64,000 bases of DNA from Rutidosis leptorrhynchoides (lineage: Eukaryota; Streptophyta; Magnoliopsida; Asterales; Asteraceae). The position numbers and the translations under genes are program-made. The stretch covers positions 363,326,001 to 363,390,000 of the forward strand of contig NC_092337.1 in the NCBI RefSeq assembly GCF_046630445.1. The letters are read 5' to 3'. A model generated the notes under the pieces. It ran no database searches, had not been told where the DNA came from, and saw nothing but the letters and a program-made list of their open reading frames with translations. Of the stretch, positions 20,308 to 30,133 are shown one piece after another (position 1 is the stretch's first letter; every line of letters starts with the position of its first letter).

Positions 20308-22839
20308 ATGGCTCAACTAGGTAGTCCAGTGAACGAAGACGTACATGAGGAAGAGGTGATTCTGTCCAAGAATCTTCCAGGCCTGACGGCAAGCGAAAAT
20401 GCCAATCTAGAGGCATGTCTAAATGAGGAAGGACCTGAAGCAAAGGAAGGCTTCGTTGATATTATCAAATTCTTGAAAAGGTCCAGGATTCATACTGCAA
20501 TAACTCTAGAATGCAAGGCATACTACTCACACCAACGAGAATTCTGGAACAATGCTTCTATTGTCACTGAACAAGGAAGAAAGGTGATACGAAGCAGCGT
20601 TGGTGGTACAATTGTAAAGATCTCGGCACAGACAGTTCGTGAAGACTTAGGTTTTCCAGATAATGATTCTATGCCAGTCACACTGAATAGAACTAAGGTC
20701 CAAAGGTGTCTAGTAAGATGTGGATACTCTGGTGATCCAATGAAAGGTGCTGTTAAGAGAACTCGATTCTGTCATCAATACAAATACCTAACTTTGGTGT
20801 TGTTAAGATGCATGAGTCCAATGGTAGGCGGTTTTGATGAGCTGAATGAGACTTATAGCTCAATGTTTGCAGCACTAGTTCTTCATGCGGACTTCAATTT
20901 CTCCAAAGTAATTTTCAGAAGCATGTTGGTGAACGTGAAAAAGAAGAGCCACTTAATGTTTCCTAGGTTCTTGCAGGTGATGATTGAAAAGCAAGTGCAA
21001 GGATTGAATAAGGTTTGGGAGGATGAGATTAAGCTGAATCATCTGAACGATTTGACTTTCAATCGAGTCAAGCAAAAGAGAGGTCCGGATGAACCATTCA
21101 AGAGATTGGTTGGCCACTTCGCAAATGAAAACTATGTATGTCCACCAGGTGCTGCCTGTCGTCATGAGAACAGTACGTCTGGTAATGAAGATGATATCGT
21201 CACAGTTGGTGAAGACGATCAAGAGGTTAATCAGCCACCGCCAGTTGTTGCAATTGAACAGATACTGGTTGATGAAGACGATGAAGGAGATGACTTTGAC
21301 CCTGATCAATTCGAGCTGAGAAAGCGAAAACAATCTGAGGGTCCTTCGGTTACGACAAAGCCGAAACAGAGGCGCATAAGATTCATTAAGAAGGCAAAAA
21401 GGACTGAGTCGTCCTCAGCTACTGAACAACGACAATCACAGCAATCACAACCACAACGACAACCTTCAGCTGCTGCTACTCAAGAAACATGTGCTGAAAC
21501 TGATACAGGAGTTCATGCTGCTGCATCCACGACTGCTATTACACAAGATGCTGCGGTTTCTATATTAAGTGAGAAGGTTGTCAATATGGCTTCTGAATTT
21601 GAAAAGTTTAAAGAAAAAGCTGATGAACGAGAGAGAAGAAAGGATGCTGAGATTGCCAAACTGACCAAGCAGGTTGAAGATCAACAGGTTGAATTGAAGA
21701 AGTTACAAACTAAATTTGATGCTCAGAATTTGCTGATTGTAAAGGCTGAGACTACAGCGAACAAGGCACTGTCGAAGGTGCTTGAGTGGGAAAATAATTT
21801 CGATATTGAGGCTGTTGATCTCGAGGAGGATATAGACTTTGGTAATTTTAACGATCAAGGCGAGGATGAGCTAGGTTTGGATATTGCTAAAGGCACAAGC
21901 GAGAACCCACCGTCAGTAATTCCTCTAAATATTGATTATTCTTTACGTGATTTTTTGGCAAAGCAGGATCGTCTGAATCACTCAGTTGTATTTGATGATT
22001 TAGAAGAAGGGGAGATTCCGCCGGATCTAAGCGCTAAGGAGCAGGCCGAGCTAGTGCGTCAAGAGCAACAAGCAAGTACTTCAGCTGACGCAACTGCTAG
22101 CTCATCTTTTGAGAATCGTTACGATTCTAGTGATGATTTTGAGGAAATTGTCGTAAGTAATGAAAACGACAAAGATTTTGATGAAGTAATTATTGAAGAT
22201 GAACCAATAGGTGATTTTCTGGAGTACGAATGTAATAACGATAAAGATCTACCTACATTTCAAGACTACTTCAAAATGAATGAAGAGCTTCTAAACCGTA
22301 AATGCGAAGAAAAAGAAAAGACGGAAGATTTGCCTCCAGGGTTTTTACCGGTCAAGATAAATAAAGAAAAGATAGAAGTTCTAGAAGCTGAGTGGAAGAT
22401 CCTGTTGAGGATCAGAAAATATTGTGAGAAGCCAGCGCCGGAACCTGAATGGATGAATTACATTAATAGACCGGCGAATCTTTTGGCTAAAGAAAAAATA
22501 ATTGTGTGGGCCTACATTAAAGAGTTGAATATATACGCAATAAAGAAGGAGTACGGAGTGGATTACATCAAACATGGATACGAGTTCACGTCTCTACCGT
22601 ACTTTGAATTTATGCAGGTGGCTAGGCTCAAAATGTTCTATAGGGATTATGACGGAATTCCTAATATTGTCTGCAAGAAGATAAGACACTCGTACTTGTC
22701 AAAGAACTTTGAGGGATTCAGCCCTCAATTTCCCACGATCACTTATCGAACAAACAAGAAAACGGGCGAACGAAGAAAGATTTTCAAATACAAGCCAGTA
22801 AATTATATGAGAAAGGTTCCTGTGATGAAAATGCCGTAG
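20308..22839 (+). CDS. Sirevirus third ORF (envelope-position protein)
   Basis: An 843-codon ORF lies between pol and the 3' LTR, where sireviruses carry their so-called env-like gene. The N-terminal 270 residues are a globular part with REFWNNASIV, TVREDLGFPD and LMFPRFLQVMIEKQ blocks. I recall the same blocks in third ORFs of Asteraceae sireviruses. A basic nuclear-signal-like segment is at about 335-366 (RKRKQ, KPKQRRIRFIKKAKR), a coiled coil at about 420-490 and an acidic stretch after it. I see no signal peptide and no transmembrane segment, so a true envelope function is not supported. The ORF stops at TAG 22837-22839, but the frame stays open to 23109. Its own promoter and a leader intron are suggested upstream. 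Its role is unknown. Confidence 0.75.
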   Translation: MAQLGSPVNEDVHEEEVILSKNLPGLTASENANLEACLNEEGPEAKEGFVDIIKFLKRSRIHTAITLECKAYYSHQREFWNNASIVTEQGRKVIRSSVGGTIVKISAQTVREDLGFPDNDSMPVTLNRTKVQRCLVRCGYSGDPMKGAVKRTRFCHQYKYLTLVLLRCMSPMVGGFDELNETYSSMFAALVLHADFNFSKVIFRSMLVNVKKKSHLMFPRFLQVMIEKQVQGLNKVWEDEIKLNHLNDLTFNRVKQKRGPDEPFKRLVGHFANENYVCPPGAACRHENSTSGNEDDIVTVGEDDQEVNQPPPVVAIEQILVDEDDEGDDFDPDQFELRKRKQSEGPSVTTKPKQRRIRFIKKAKRTESSSATEQRQSQQSQPQRQPSAAATQETCAETDTGVHAAASTTAITQDAAVSILSEKVVNMASEFEKFKEKADERERRKDAEIAKLTKQVEDQQVELKKLQTKFDAQNLLIVKAETTANKALSKVLEWENNFDIEAVDLEEDIDFGNFNDQGEDELGLDIAKGTSENPPSVIPLNIDYSLRDFLAKQDRLNHSVVFDDLEEGEIPPDLSAKEQAELVRQEQQASTSADATASSSFENRYDSSDDFEEIVVSNENDKDFDEVIIEDEPIGDFLEYECNNDKDLPTFQDYFKMNEELLNRKCEEKEKTEDLPPGFLPVKINKEKIEVLEAEWKILLRIRKYCEKPAPEPEWMNYINRPANLLAKEKIIVWAYIKELNIYAIKKEYGVDYIKHGYEFTSLPYFEFMQVARLKMFYRDYDGIPNIVCKKIRHSYLSKNFEGFSPQFPTITYRTNKKTGERRKIFKYKPVNYMRKVPVMKMP

Positions 22840-23109
22840 AACTTTAGCCCATGTTTTCGCTGGTGGTACTACGATGAACGCTCAGAGGAGGCAGTCATCG
22901 TTTTGGACAAATTGAAGGAAAATGAGACAGACTCGATACGGGTTTTAGATCCCGTTTGGTTGAGAAATTGCTGTGAAGCTGACATCTTCACATTGTACTA
23001 CAATCGGATGCTGTACAGGCCAGAAAATAGAGTTCAAGCACAACAGTACATTCGTGTTGCAAAGGTTTGCTATTTGAATAATATGGTTACAGATCCGTAC
23101 AGAGATTGA
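22840..23109 (+). pseudogene. In-frame tail of ORF3 beyond the TAG
   Basis: The ORF3 frame continues for 89 codons to a TGA at 23107, with an aromatic-rich start (FRWWYYDE) and an RVLDPVWLRNCCEAD block. It reads as the natural C-terminus, cut off by a single TAG. Either that stop is a lesion or it is read through. Confidence 0.6.
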
Positions 23110-23142
23110 AGCAGATCGAAGACTTATGAGGAACTAGGTCTT

Positions 23143-23150
23143 AGGGGGAG
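23143..23150 (+). promoter_or_regulatory. Polypurine tract of the sirevirus
   Basis: AGGGGGAG, two bases before the TG of the 3' LTR, is the expected plus-strand priming site. Confidence 0.85.
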
Positions 23151-23152
23151 TT

Positions 23153-23632
23153 TGTTAGTGCATATTTTGTAATCCCTAGTTCCATGAACTTTAACGTTTT
23201 ATTCGATCATGTTGTAACCTGTAATATTGTTAAACGTTGATTGTCGATGTGTTATTTTATATTTGTAAACGTTTAAATATAATTCGAAATATTACTCGAC
23301 AGTCGGCCGACTGACATGGTCAGTCGACCGACTGTCATCCACTATCGACCGACATAGGAACTGAGGTATTTAAGCCTAATTAATCTTCATTAATTTAGTT
23401 AACAACTCTGCACATTACACACACACGAAAACAGTTCTAGGTCGAGTCTCTCTCAATCTTCATGTCCAAATACCACAGAATGTCAGTCTAGGCTTCGTGT
23501 TTATCAAGATCTAATCTTGGTTTGACTTGTACAAACCCGAAAACCCATAGATATTCGTTTAAGCTCTTTCTAGTGTTATTCCGCCTCTAGATCGTGTTAG
23601 GTTGATTCTAAGATCCTCTCTCAGCGTCTACA
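23153..23632 (+). repeat. 3' LTR of the sirevirus
   Basis: 480 bp, apparently identical to 9832-10311 except for two substitutions seen by eye (at about 23345 and 23532). It is followed by the TSD ATAAC at 23633-23637. Confidence 0.95.
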
Positions 23633-24364
23633 ATAACTAATACTGTAAATACGACCCTTGTGATAAGTGATATCTAGTAACATTTTATTCTGACTATTAC
23701 CGATAGATGTCCACTTTTCATCTTTATACCGACAAAACTTTAAGTTCACCAAACATCCCCATAACAGTACCACCACCAACGATGATGATTCAACAAGGAC
23801 TACCTTCCTAAACGGTATATCATCCCTATATGAAGTGTATCCAAATTCTGGAAAAGTGCATATGTTTGGAAGATAGATAATTTCACTTGAAAAAGGATTG
23901 ATGAGTTTTGGAACATTATCGTGTCCGATAGTTAAGAGCCGCCCACCAGAAGAAATGTATAAACTACCACGTCCTTCAGGTAGCCTTATCTTACGGATGT
24001 TCTTGTTTAAGGGACAAAACAATTGTAGATCATCATCCTCTTTTTTCTCTCTATTATGAAATAGAGAGAGTCTAGTCTGCAAGTAGTACCTTTTATGATT
24101 ATAACCCTGTTTTCTGTCTTTAAGAAATAGACAACGAAAACGTGAAGGAAGACCATTCGGGTAGCGGTCCTTGTTACCAGCCCGGACGGTAGCTGAACAC
24201 CACGATTTACATACTCCGGCGAAAGACATGTAATCTTCATAATACAAATTATGCTTCTTGGCTATGATATCAAGTATTTCAGGGAGCATCTCAGTCCAGT
24301 CCCTTGAATCGAAAATTGCTTTCTTCTTCTTATCCTTCTTCTTATTCTTATTCTTTAATTTCAT
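23633..24364 (-). pseudogene. F-box/DUF295 protein, copy B, 5' part with F-box
   Basis: This is the start of the gene that continues at 9831-9371. The ATG at 24362-24364 opens a Lys-rich N-terminus (KNKNKKKDKKKK). An F-box follows at about residues 22-60 (DWTEMLPEILDIIAKKH, FAGVCKSWCSA), then the first part of DUF295 with LYISSGGRLLTIG, PKLINPFSSEIIYLP and KVVLVESSSLVVVLLWG blocks. The frame is open for 244 codons up to the insertion point, then runs into the 3' LTR and stops at 23621. F-box proteins of this type pair with SKP1 in SCF ubiquitin ligases. Copies C and D are close relatives. Confidence 0.88.
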
Positions 24365-24700
24365 AACTGTATACAGAATAATGGAGTATTATGAATTAAC
24401 CCTTACAAGTACCGATCGACTTAAAACCCTACGAATTGAAAGTTTCTGAAATAACGAAACTTAAATAGATTATCTCGCACATGTACAAGGTTTAGAGTAA
24501 AAACCCTAAATTTTGATTGGGTTAATTTTTTTTAGTTGGGCTCTTTTTTTTTTAATAGAAAAGACGTGCTTTTATATATTTGATCATATTTTTATTTGGG
24601 TTTCTTCCGGCTGTATTCACATGTTGTGGACCATTTAGTAGGAAACATCTAAAATAATTTATCCTCTAATATGTAGGAGGGTCGTTTGCGGTTCTTAGTT
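24365..24700 (-). promoter_or_regulatory. Upstream region of F-box copy B
   Basis: AT-rich sequence upstream of the ATG. Parts of it (the TTTGATCATATTTTTATTT block and the GGGCT...TAGAAAA block) recur at 28900-29000, with a weaker match at 30080-30140, so this flank was duplicated with the F-box copies. No core promoter can be assigned with confidence. Confidence 0.35.
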
Positions 24701-25325
24701 TTCTCTCGAGGTACATGGCAGGAAATATCCGTGTATTCGATCAGATTGTTATGTTGCCCTTAGACCATTTTTATCACATGGCGATCACCCCGATTGTCCG
24801 CTATGTACGTACCTTCGTACCGACGAAGCATGGTATGGTATCAAAGAAACCCTCCTTCTACGTTCAAATCGAATATCTCTTTATTTGGTATCTAAAGAAG
24901 AAGATGATGTACCATTTCATTCTGGTTACAATATTGATGGCCTTTTTTTCGGATTCCGAATCCGATTAAGTAACTTGTCGTTGTTTTTACTTTAATTATG
25001 TCGAAGTTTTAATATTATAATTTTTCATTAGAACTTTTAATAAATTATAATTTTTTTATTTATATGAATTTAAGTGTGTTTTTATTGATTTAAATAACTT
25101 ATATATGTTTTTCTTTTATAAAAAATAATTAAGGAAATAAAATAAAACTAAAAAAAATTATAAGGTAGGACCTATTGTTCTATTACACTCACGTACTATT
25201 ACAAACTTTATCACGTCATCACACTTGCCACATAGTACTATAATCCACAAAAATTTCGATTTTTTTTTAAATAATGATTTTTACATGTATAATAACAGAA
25301 ATGTTTTTTCAAACTGGAAAATTTA
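24701..25325. other. Intergenic, partly duplicated at 29130-29240
   Basis: The TTTTCTCTCGAGGTACATGG block and the GTGTATTCGAT block recur around 29140-29185. The remainder is AT-rich. An 84-codon ORF at 24715-24969 resembles nothing I know and is probably chance. Confidence 0.4.
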
Positions 25326-26570
25326 AAAAATAGGGAAACTGAACTTTCAATTGCCGGTTTGGAGTATTTTAACCCAAACCGGTTTGAAATGCCTGTTTGT
25401 AGCCACGTTACCTAATCTGTTTTGCTTTTCCAGTATACCTGACACATTGTCAAACCGGCAATTGAAATGCCGGTTTGCATACATGATTTTTCCTGTTTTT
25501 TTTTTTTTTCCAGTTTTTCAGACTATTATTACTAAAAGGCTGCAACCCTATCATATCATAGTCCATTATTACAAGTAATTTCAGTTTGAATTGCCAGAAA
25601 TATCTTTTATTTATAGAGTTAAACTGGAATCACTTAATCTCAAAACCATTACATGTTTCTTCAGTTAGTAAAACACTAAAACACCTTATACTCATCACAT
25701 AGAATGGATGAATTTCGTGAATTTATAATTCATTTTGTTTGGGGTGGTGGAATTACATTTCAAAATGGGTGGTTAACTGGTGTTGAAACATCATTTAGAA
25801 CCACTTTTTCACTATACCAAAAGATTAATTGCATGAAGTTAAACGAAATGGCTTATAAATATGCGGGTGCTGACCCAAGAACACATACGTTGAAGATGAT
25901 TATGTGGAATGAGTACTTCGGCAGTGCGTGTGTGACTGAAATGCACGATGATAATTCTTTGGAATCAATGTATTTCTTGGCTGGTCAAAATCCACAATAC
26001 ATTGGTCAAATTTAAATTCAGTTTGAGCAAGTCCTTTCGACACAGCATCCGATTTTGCAGATCAGTTACAAAGTTTAATTCAATATTCTCAAGTTATACA
26101 AACTGGGGGCGGTGGTGCATCCACATCTCAATCAGGAGGTGTATTTGTAGATGAAGATGAAGTGGTGGCTGAAGAACAAAATGAAGAAGTTGATTCCGAT
26201 GATGGTATGTCAACACCGAGTGAAGGTTCGTTAGATAAATATAGTGTTGAAGGAGATATATATGAAGATGATCAAAACGTGGTCGAGAGGCCTATCCAAC
26301 CTCCCGTGAGCAATCCTTTCGGGTTTCTTAATATTGAAGAAGATTCTAATCGAGCTACGTTCGATGAGGATGACGGGCTAGGATGGGATTGTTATAACAA
26401 TGACGGTGTACCTAGAAGGGGGATGGTTTTAGAAATAAAGAAGAATTTGTATCCGCTGTTCGGAACTGGAATATCGATCGACCGATATAAATTTTCATTG
26501 AAGATAGTAGTCCAAGTTATTATAAAGCAATTTGTTACACAAACAATCCTCATTACAATGGTCCACATTA
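25326..26570 (+). pseudogene. Mutator-like (MULE) transposase, N-terminal fragment
   Basis: A 103-codon ORF (25704-26015) starts MDEFREFIIHF and has a GWLTGVETSFR block, like the PB1-like N-terminal domain I recall from plant MULE proteins. After a frame change comes a Gly/Ser linker and an acidic stretch (26162-26420). Then, in yet another frame near 26430-26560, comes sequence matching the MuDR-type DNA-binding domain (a KEEFVSAVRNWNI block followed by SSPSYYKAICYTNN). The catalytic and SWIM domains are missing; the fragment ends abruptly at about 26570, next to F-box copy C. Upstream lie CCGGTTTG inverted repeats (25341-25477). Multiple frame changes show it is dead. Confidence 0.6.
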
Positions 26571-26574
26571 AATT

Positions 26575-26757
26575 ATAAAATCACTAGTAAAATAGATGTA
26601 ATTACCCTTTATCACCCTTCTACTATCCTCCTCCATCAAAAACGACTGACCATATCCCACAAACAAAGATTTCGTACCTAAATTTTTTACTTCTGACCAT
26701 TCTTCACTATTTAAATCATACTTGAAAACCCACAAATTCGTTGTCTTGTAAGGCCTG
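26575..26757 (-). pseudogene. F-box/DUF295 copy C, 3' part
   Basis: DUF295 C-terminal motifs on the minus strand (WVFKYDLNSEEW, GTKSLFVGYGQSFLMEED, GNYIYF). The frame joins the part starting at 28127 once the solo LTR and one TSD copy are removed. The last 50 or so codons are missing; the copy breaks off against the MULE fragment. Confidence 0.8.
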
Positions 26758-28122
26758 TGATATCGCTCCAATTATACACATATTATGTCGCGATATCGGT
26801 TCTTTATGGTTATTATTTCACGAAGACTTGAAGACTTTTGCGGGTATTTTAGAGAAAATGATGATTTGTGCTCAAAAAGTCTTTGGTTCAATGTTTTGGA
26901 TGGTTTCAGCAAGGTATTAGCTTCGAACAAACTCAAGATAAGATAAAACGTAAAAAAGCGAAGAATTGTTGCAGCTGGGCGAATCACGGTCGCGATGTAG
27001 GTGATTGCGGTCGTAATACATTGGCAGAACTTTAGGATTTTTAAACGCAGTCAATCGCGGTCGCGATATATGAATTCCGGTCGCAATAGGGCATGTGCAT
27101 CGCGGTCGCGATGCGATGGCTCTGAATAGACGGGTTTTACCCCCAAATTAGGTTATGCAGCTTTTCACCTATGAATTCTGGAGGGTTTTAAAGACTACCA
27201 TCCATTCCTTGAAGATTAGTTCATCAATTTAATTGTTTCCATCATTAATTACATTCGGTACTTAATTCCTTAATTATTTTCAGTTTTGTAATCATGAATT
27301 CTCTTAGTTTTCATTATTTTGTTTCTTGCACTTTTAATATGCTAGGATAAATTCTTAGTGTGTTTACTTGAATGTGAAACTTGAGATATTGGATTGTTCC
27401 ATCTATTGGATTTAATGTCTTATTGATTTAAATTATGTGTGCTTGATTAAATAACCATTGTTATGTATGATCTATACTCTTAATTTAATTACATAGATTG
27501 TTAATCGTTTAATGTGAGTTAAATTGAGATGAAATTTATGTTTCAACACTTAGGTGATCTAGACAATTAGATAAGTGATTTTAAGTGATTGTATCATAAG
27601 TTTAATTGGTGATTGAAAGAGTAGTGAACAACACAATCGTGTAACTGTTTCAAGTGATTGTTATAGTTGGGATTTTACGTGAGTTTAGTCCAAATCAAGT
27701 CTCACTAATTTTATCAAATATAGTTTAATCTCTTGAAGAAGGTTTATGTGAGTTTATTGACTTCAATTGAATTAAACTTTGTGAGAAGTCATAAGACAAT
27801 ATCATAGGCATAATAATCAGTAATTTACAAAGAACAATCCGTATCGATAGTGAATCATTCAATTAGGCACCGTTTTCTCTTTATTAGTTACTTCGTTCTC
27901 TTTACTTCACATTATTTCCGTGATTGAAATACAATTCAAACCCCCTTTTATTAAACTCTTAGGATAATTATTAGTTATAGAATCTTAATTAAACTGCTCT
28001 CTGTGGAGCGAATTGGTCAAATTATTTATTAGTTATTGCATGATCGGGTTCTAGTTGCCTGAATTTGTGTGATAATTGTTAAGCTTTTAGCTAGTTATTT
28101 TAAGGTACGATTTCACATATCA
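26758..28122. mobile_element. Solo LTR (1365 bp) in F-box copy C
   Basis: The segment begins TGATATCGC, ends ACATATCA and is flanked by the exact 5-bp repeat GCCTG (26753-26757 and 28123-28127). Copies A and B have no such insert, which proves the boundaries. No internal coding region, PBS or PPT is present, so it is a solo LTR left by recombination between two LTRs. Five CGGTCGCGAT-type motifs are clustered at 26984-27116. The lineage is not certain; a Ty3/gypsy origin is likely from size and ends. Confidence 0.82.
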
Positions 28123-28880
28123 GCCTGACATATTCTCCTATCCTGATAACCACCAACAACCCATTATTGTCTTCCAATCCCATAATATACGCTCTGTAAA
28201 TATATTTTTCCAAACTTCTGCTATAAAGATATTTGGGCAGTGTTGGAACAGTCACAATAGTTGTAGGATTCCCTTGAGAAACATCACAAGCTTTGATCTG
28301 GTAGTCATAACTAATACTATAAATTAAATATGACCCTTGTGATAAGTGATATCTAGTAACATTGTATCCTGACTATCACCGATAGATGTCCACCTTTCAT
28401 CTTTAGACCGACAAAACATTAAGTTCACATTACATGCCCATAACAGTACCACCACCAACGATGATGATTCAACAAGGACTACCTTCCTAAAACATATATC
28501 ATCCCTATTTGAAGTGTATCTCAAATCTGGAAAAGTGCAGATGTTTGGAAGATAGATGATTTCACGTGAAAAAGGATTAATGAGTTTTGGAACAAAATCG
28601 TCTCCGATTGTTAAGAGCCGCCCACCCGAAGAAATGTATAACTTACCACTTCCTTCAGGTAGAATTATCTTACGGATGCTATTGTTTAAGGGACAAAACA
28701 ATTGTAGATCATCATCCTCTTTTTTCTCAGTATTATAAAATAGAGACCGTCTAGTCTGCATAACCCTGTTTTCTGTTTAAAAGCAATAGACACGGAAAAT
28801 GGGAAGGAAGACCATTGGGGTAGCGGTCCTTGTTACCAGCCCTGGCGGAGGCTGAACACCACTATTTACATACTCCGTAA
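28123..28880 (-). pseudogene. F-box/DUF295 copy C, 5' part (F-box deleted)
   Basis: Minus-strand sequence close to copy B: the LQLFCPLNNSIRKI, LYISSGGRLLTIG, PKLINPFSREIIYLP and SSLVVVLLW blocks. A 5-base insertion near 28325 shifts the frame and gives an immediate stop at the point where copy B reads on. Upstream, the copy runs to about 28880 and then jumps into the far upstream flank, so the F-box and start codon are deleted. Confidence 0.82.
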
Positions 28881-29019
28881 ATTCTTACTGGGTTTATTTT
28901 ATTTATTTATTTTTTTGTAGTCGGCCTTTTTTTATTTATAGAAAAACGAGATTTTATATTTGATCATATTTTTATTTTGGTTTCTTCTCACCTTGTTGAT
29001 ATATTGTGGTCCTGTGGAC

Positions 29020-29127
29020 CGCAGTGGTGGAACTAGCTTTAGACAGGGCTGGCAGCACAAAGCCTACAATTTTGAATTATTTTATTTTGCCTCCGCTATT
29101 ACACATTCCTGGATCCGTCACTATTGC
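29020..29127. repeat. Small MITE-like insertion
   Basis: The ends look like imperfect inverted repeats (CAGTGGTGGAACTAG at the left, TGGATCCGTCACTA at the right) around about 80 bp. No clear TSD is visible. The type resembles short plant repeats starting with a GTGGCGGA-like end. Confidence 0.35.
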
Positions 29128-29735
29128 GGGTATTAGTTTTCTCTCGAGATACATGGAAGAAAAGAGTCGGTGTATTCGATAATATGTGCCATGCCACAGC
29201 ACTTTTGTATTGTTATGTTGCCCTTAATTTGTTGGTGTAACCTTGATCAGTGTCTTTTGAGTTGATTATTAATCCCTTATTAATGTCATTGGCATTCATG
29301 GTAATAACAAGATTAAGAGGCAAGCGCGTCGCTGCTAAAAATTATCAGTTTGATTACACACATAATTTACATACAACATTGTTTAAAGGTTACAAAGTTT
29401 CTAGGTAACAGATTACTATCAAAACTGTACAAAGGTTTTTAGTTACGTCCGTTTAACTACTATCAAAATGTGTTTCATGTGCGGCATCAATTCCATAAAC
29501 ATGAACCACATAAAAATAATCCCGAACTTTTGAGAAATTTACTGACAAAATTCGTCACCTGAAATATAGACATCGAGCAATAAATAAGCCGAATTATATC
29601 CGAAAATTCACAATTCCAACATTCCGGAAATGTGAAATGCTAGTCTGCAGAATTATATAAATTCTAGTCTCACTAAAATTAACGCAACAACTAGAATACA
29701 TGAAGATTACATTTAAATTGAGACGGCCGCTTCAA
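29128..29735. other. Intergenic, nothing recognised
   Basis: Apart from the blocks shared with 24700-24770, I see no coding or repeat structure here. Confidence 0.4.
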
Positions 29736-29737
29736 TT

Positions 29738-29992
29738 AGTACCTTTTATGATCATAACCCTGGTTTTTGTCTAGAAGCAATAGACACGGAAAGCGGGAAG
29801 GAAATCCGTTGGGGTAGGGGTCCTTGTTAGCAGCCCGGACGGCGGCAGAAAGCCAGGATTTACATACTCCTGCCAAAAGATATGTAATCTTCATGATACA
29901 AATTATGCTTCTTGGCTATGATTTCAAGTATATCTGGAAGCATCTCCGACCAATCCACTGAATCGAAAATTGCCTTTTTCTTCAATTTCATA
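29738..29992 (-). pseudogene. F-box/DUF295 copy D, N-terminal fragment
   Basis: Minus-strand copy of the first 85 or so codons of the family. It includes a start ATG at 29990-29992, a short Lys-rich N-terminus and the F-box (DWSEMLPDILEIIAKKH-like), with one frame disturbance near 29883 relative to copy B. Nothing of the DUF295 domain follows. The flank upstream resembles that of copy B, so D is a separate truncated duplicate and possibly the piece deleted from copy C. Confidence 0.7.
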
Positions 29993-30133
29993 ACATTATA
30001 TACTGAAACTCAATTGGATATCGTGCATACCTTTCGAATATGTATTTCTTGTCGTACAGCGTTTACGGAAGTAAAAAAAACCCTACATTTTTATTGGTTT
30101 TATTTTAGTTTTTTCTTTCTAATTGGGCTTTTT

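Larger units (their letters stand above)
9832..23632 (+). mobile_element. Nearly intact Ty1/copia sirevirus-type retrotransposon with third ORF
   Basis: Two 480-bp direct repeats (9832-10311 and 23153-23632) begin TGTTAG and end CTACA, and both are flanked by the TSD ATAAC (9827-9831 and 23633-23637). Inside, in order, are a tRNA-iMet-type primer binding site, a long leader, gag with a zinc knuckle, pol in copia order (protease, integrase, RT, RNase H), a 2.7-kb spacer, a third ORF in the envelope position, and a purine tract before the 3' LTR. By eye the two LTRs differ at two positions, so the insertion is recent. The size, long gag, third ORF and duplicated purine tracts fit the Sirevirus (SIRE/Maximus) lineage. 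In-frame stops after gag and near the end of ORF3, and a frame change between gag and pol, may make this copy defective. Confidence 0.92.

Noticed and set aside
20308..22839. ORF3 as a true envelope glycoprotein
   Set aside because: No signal peptide, no transmembrane helix and a nuclear-signal-like basic stretch; only the position is env-like.
24715..24969. 84-codon plus-strand ORF
   Set aside because: No recognisable motif, strange composition, and part of its start region is a duplicated non-coding block also found near 29140.
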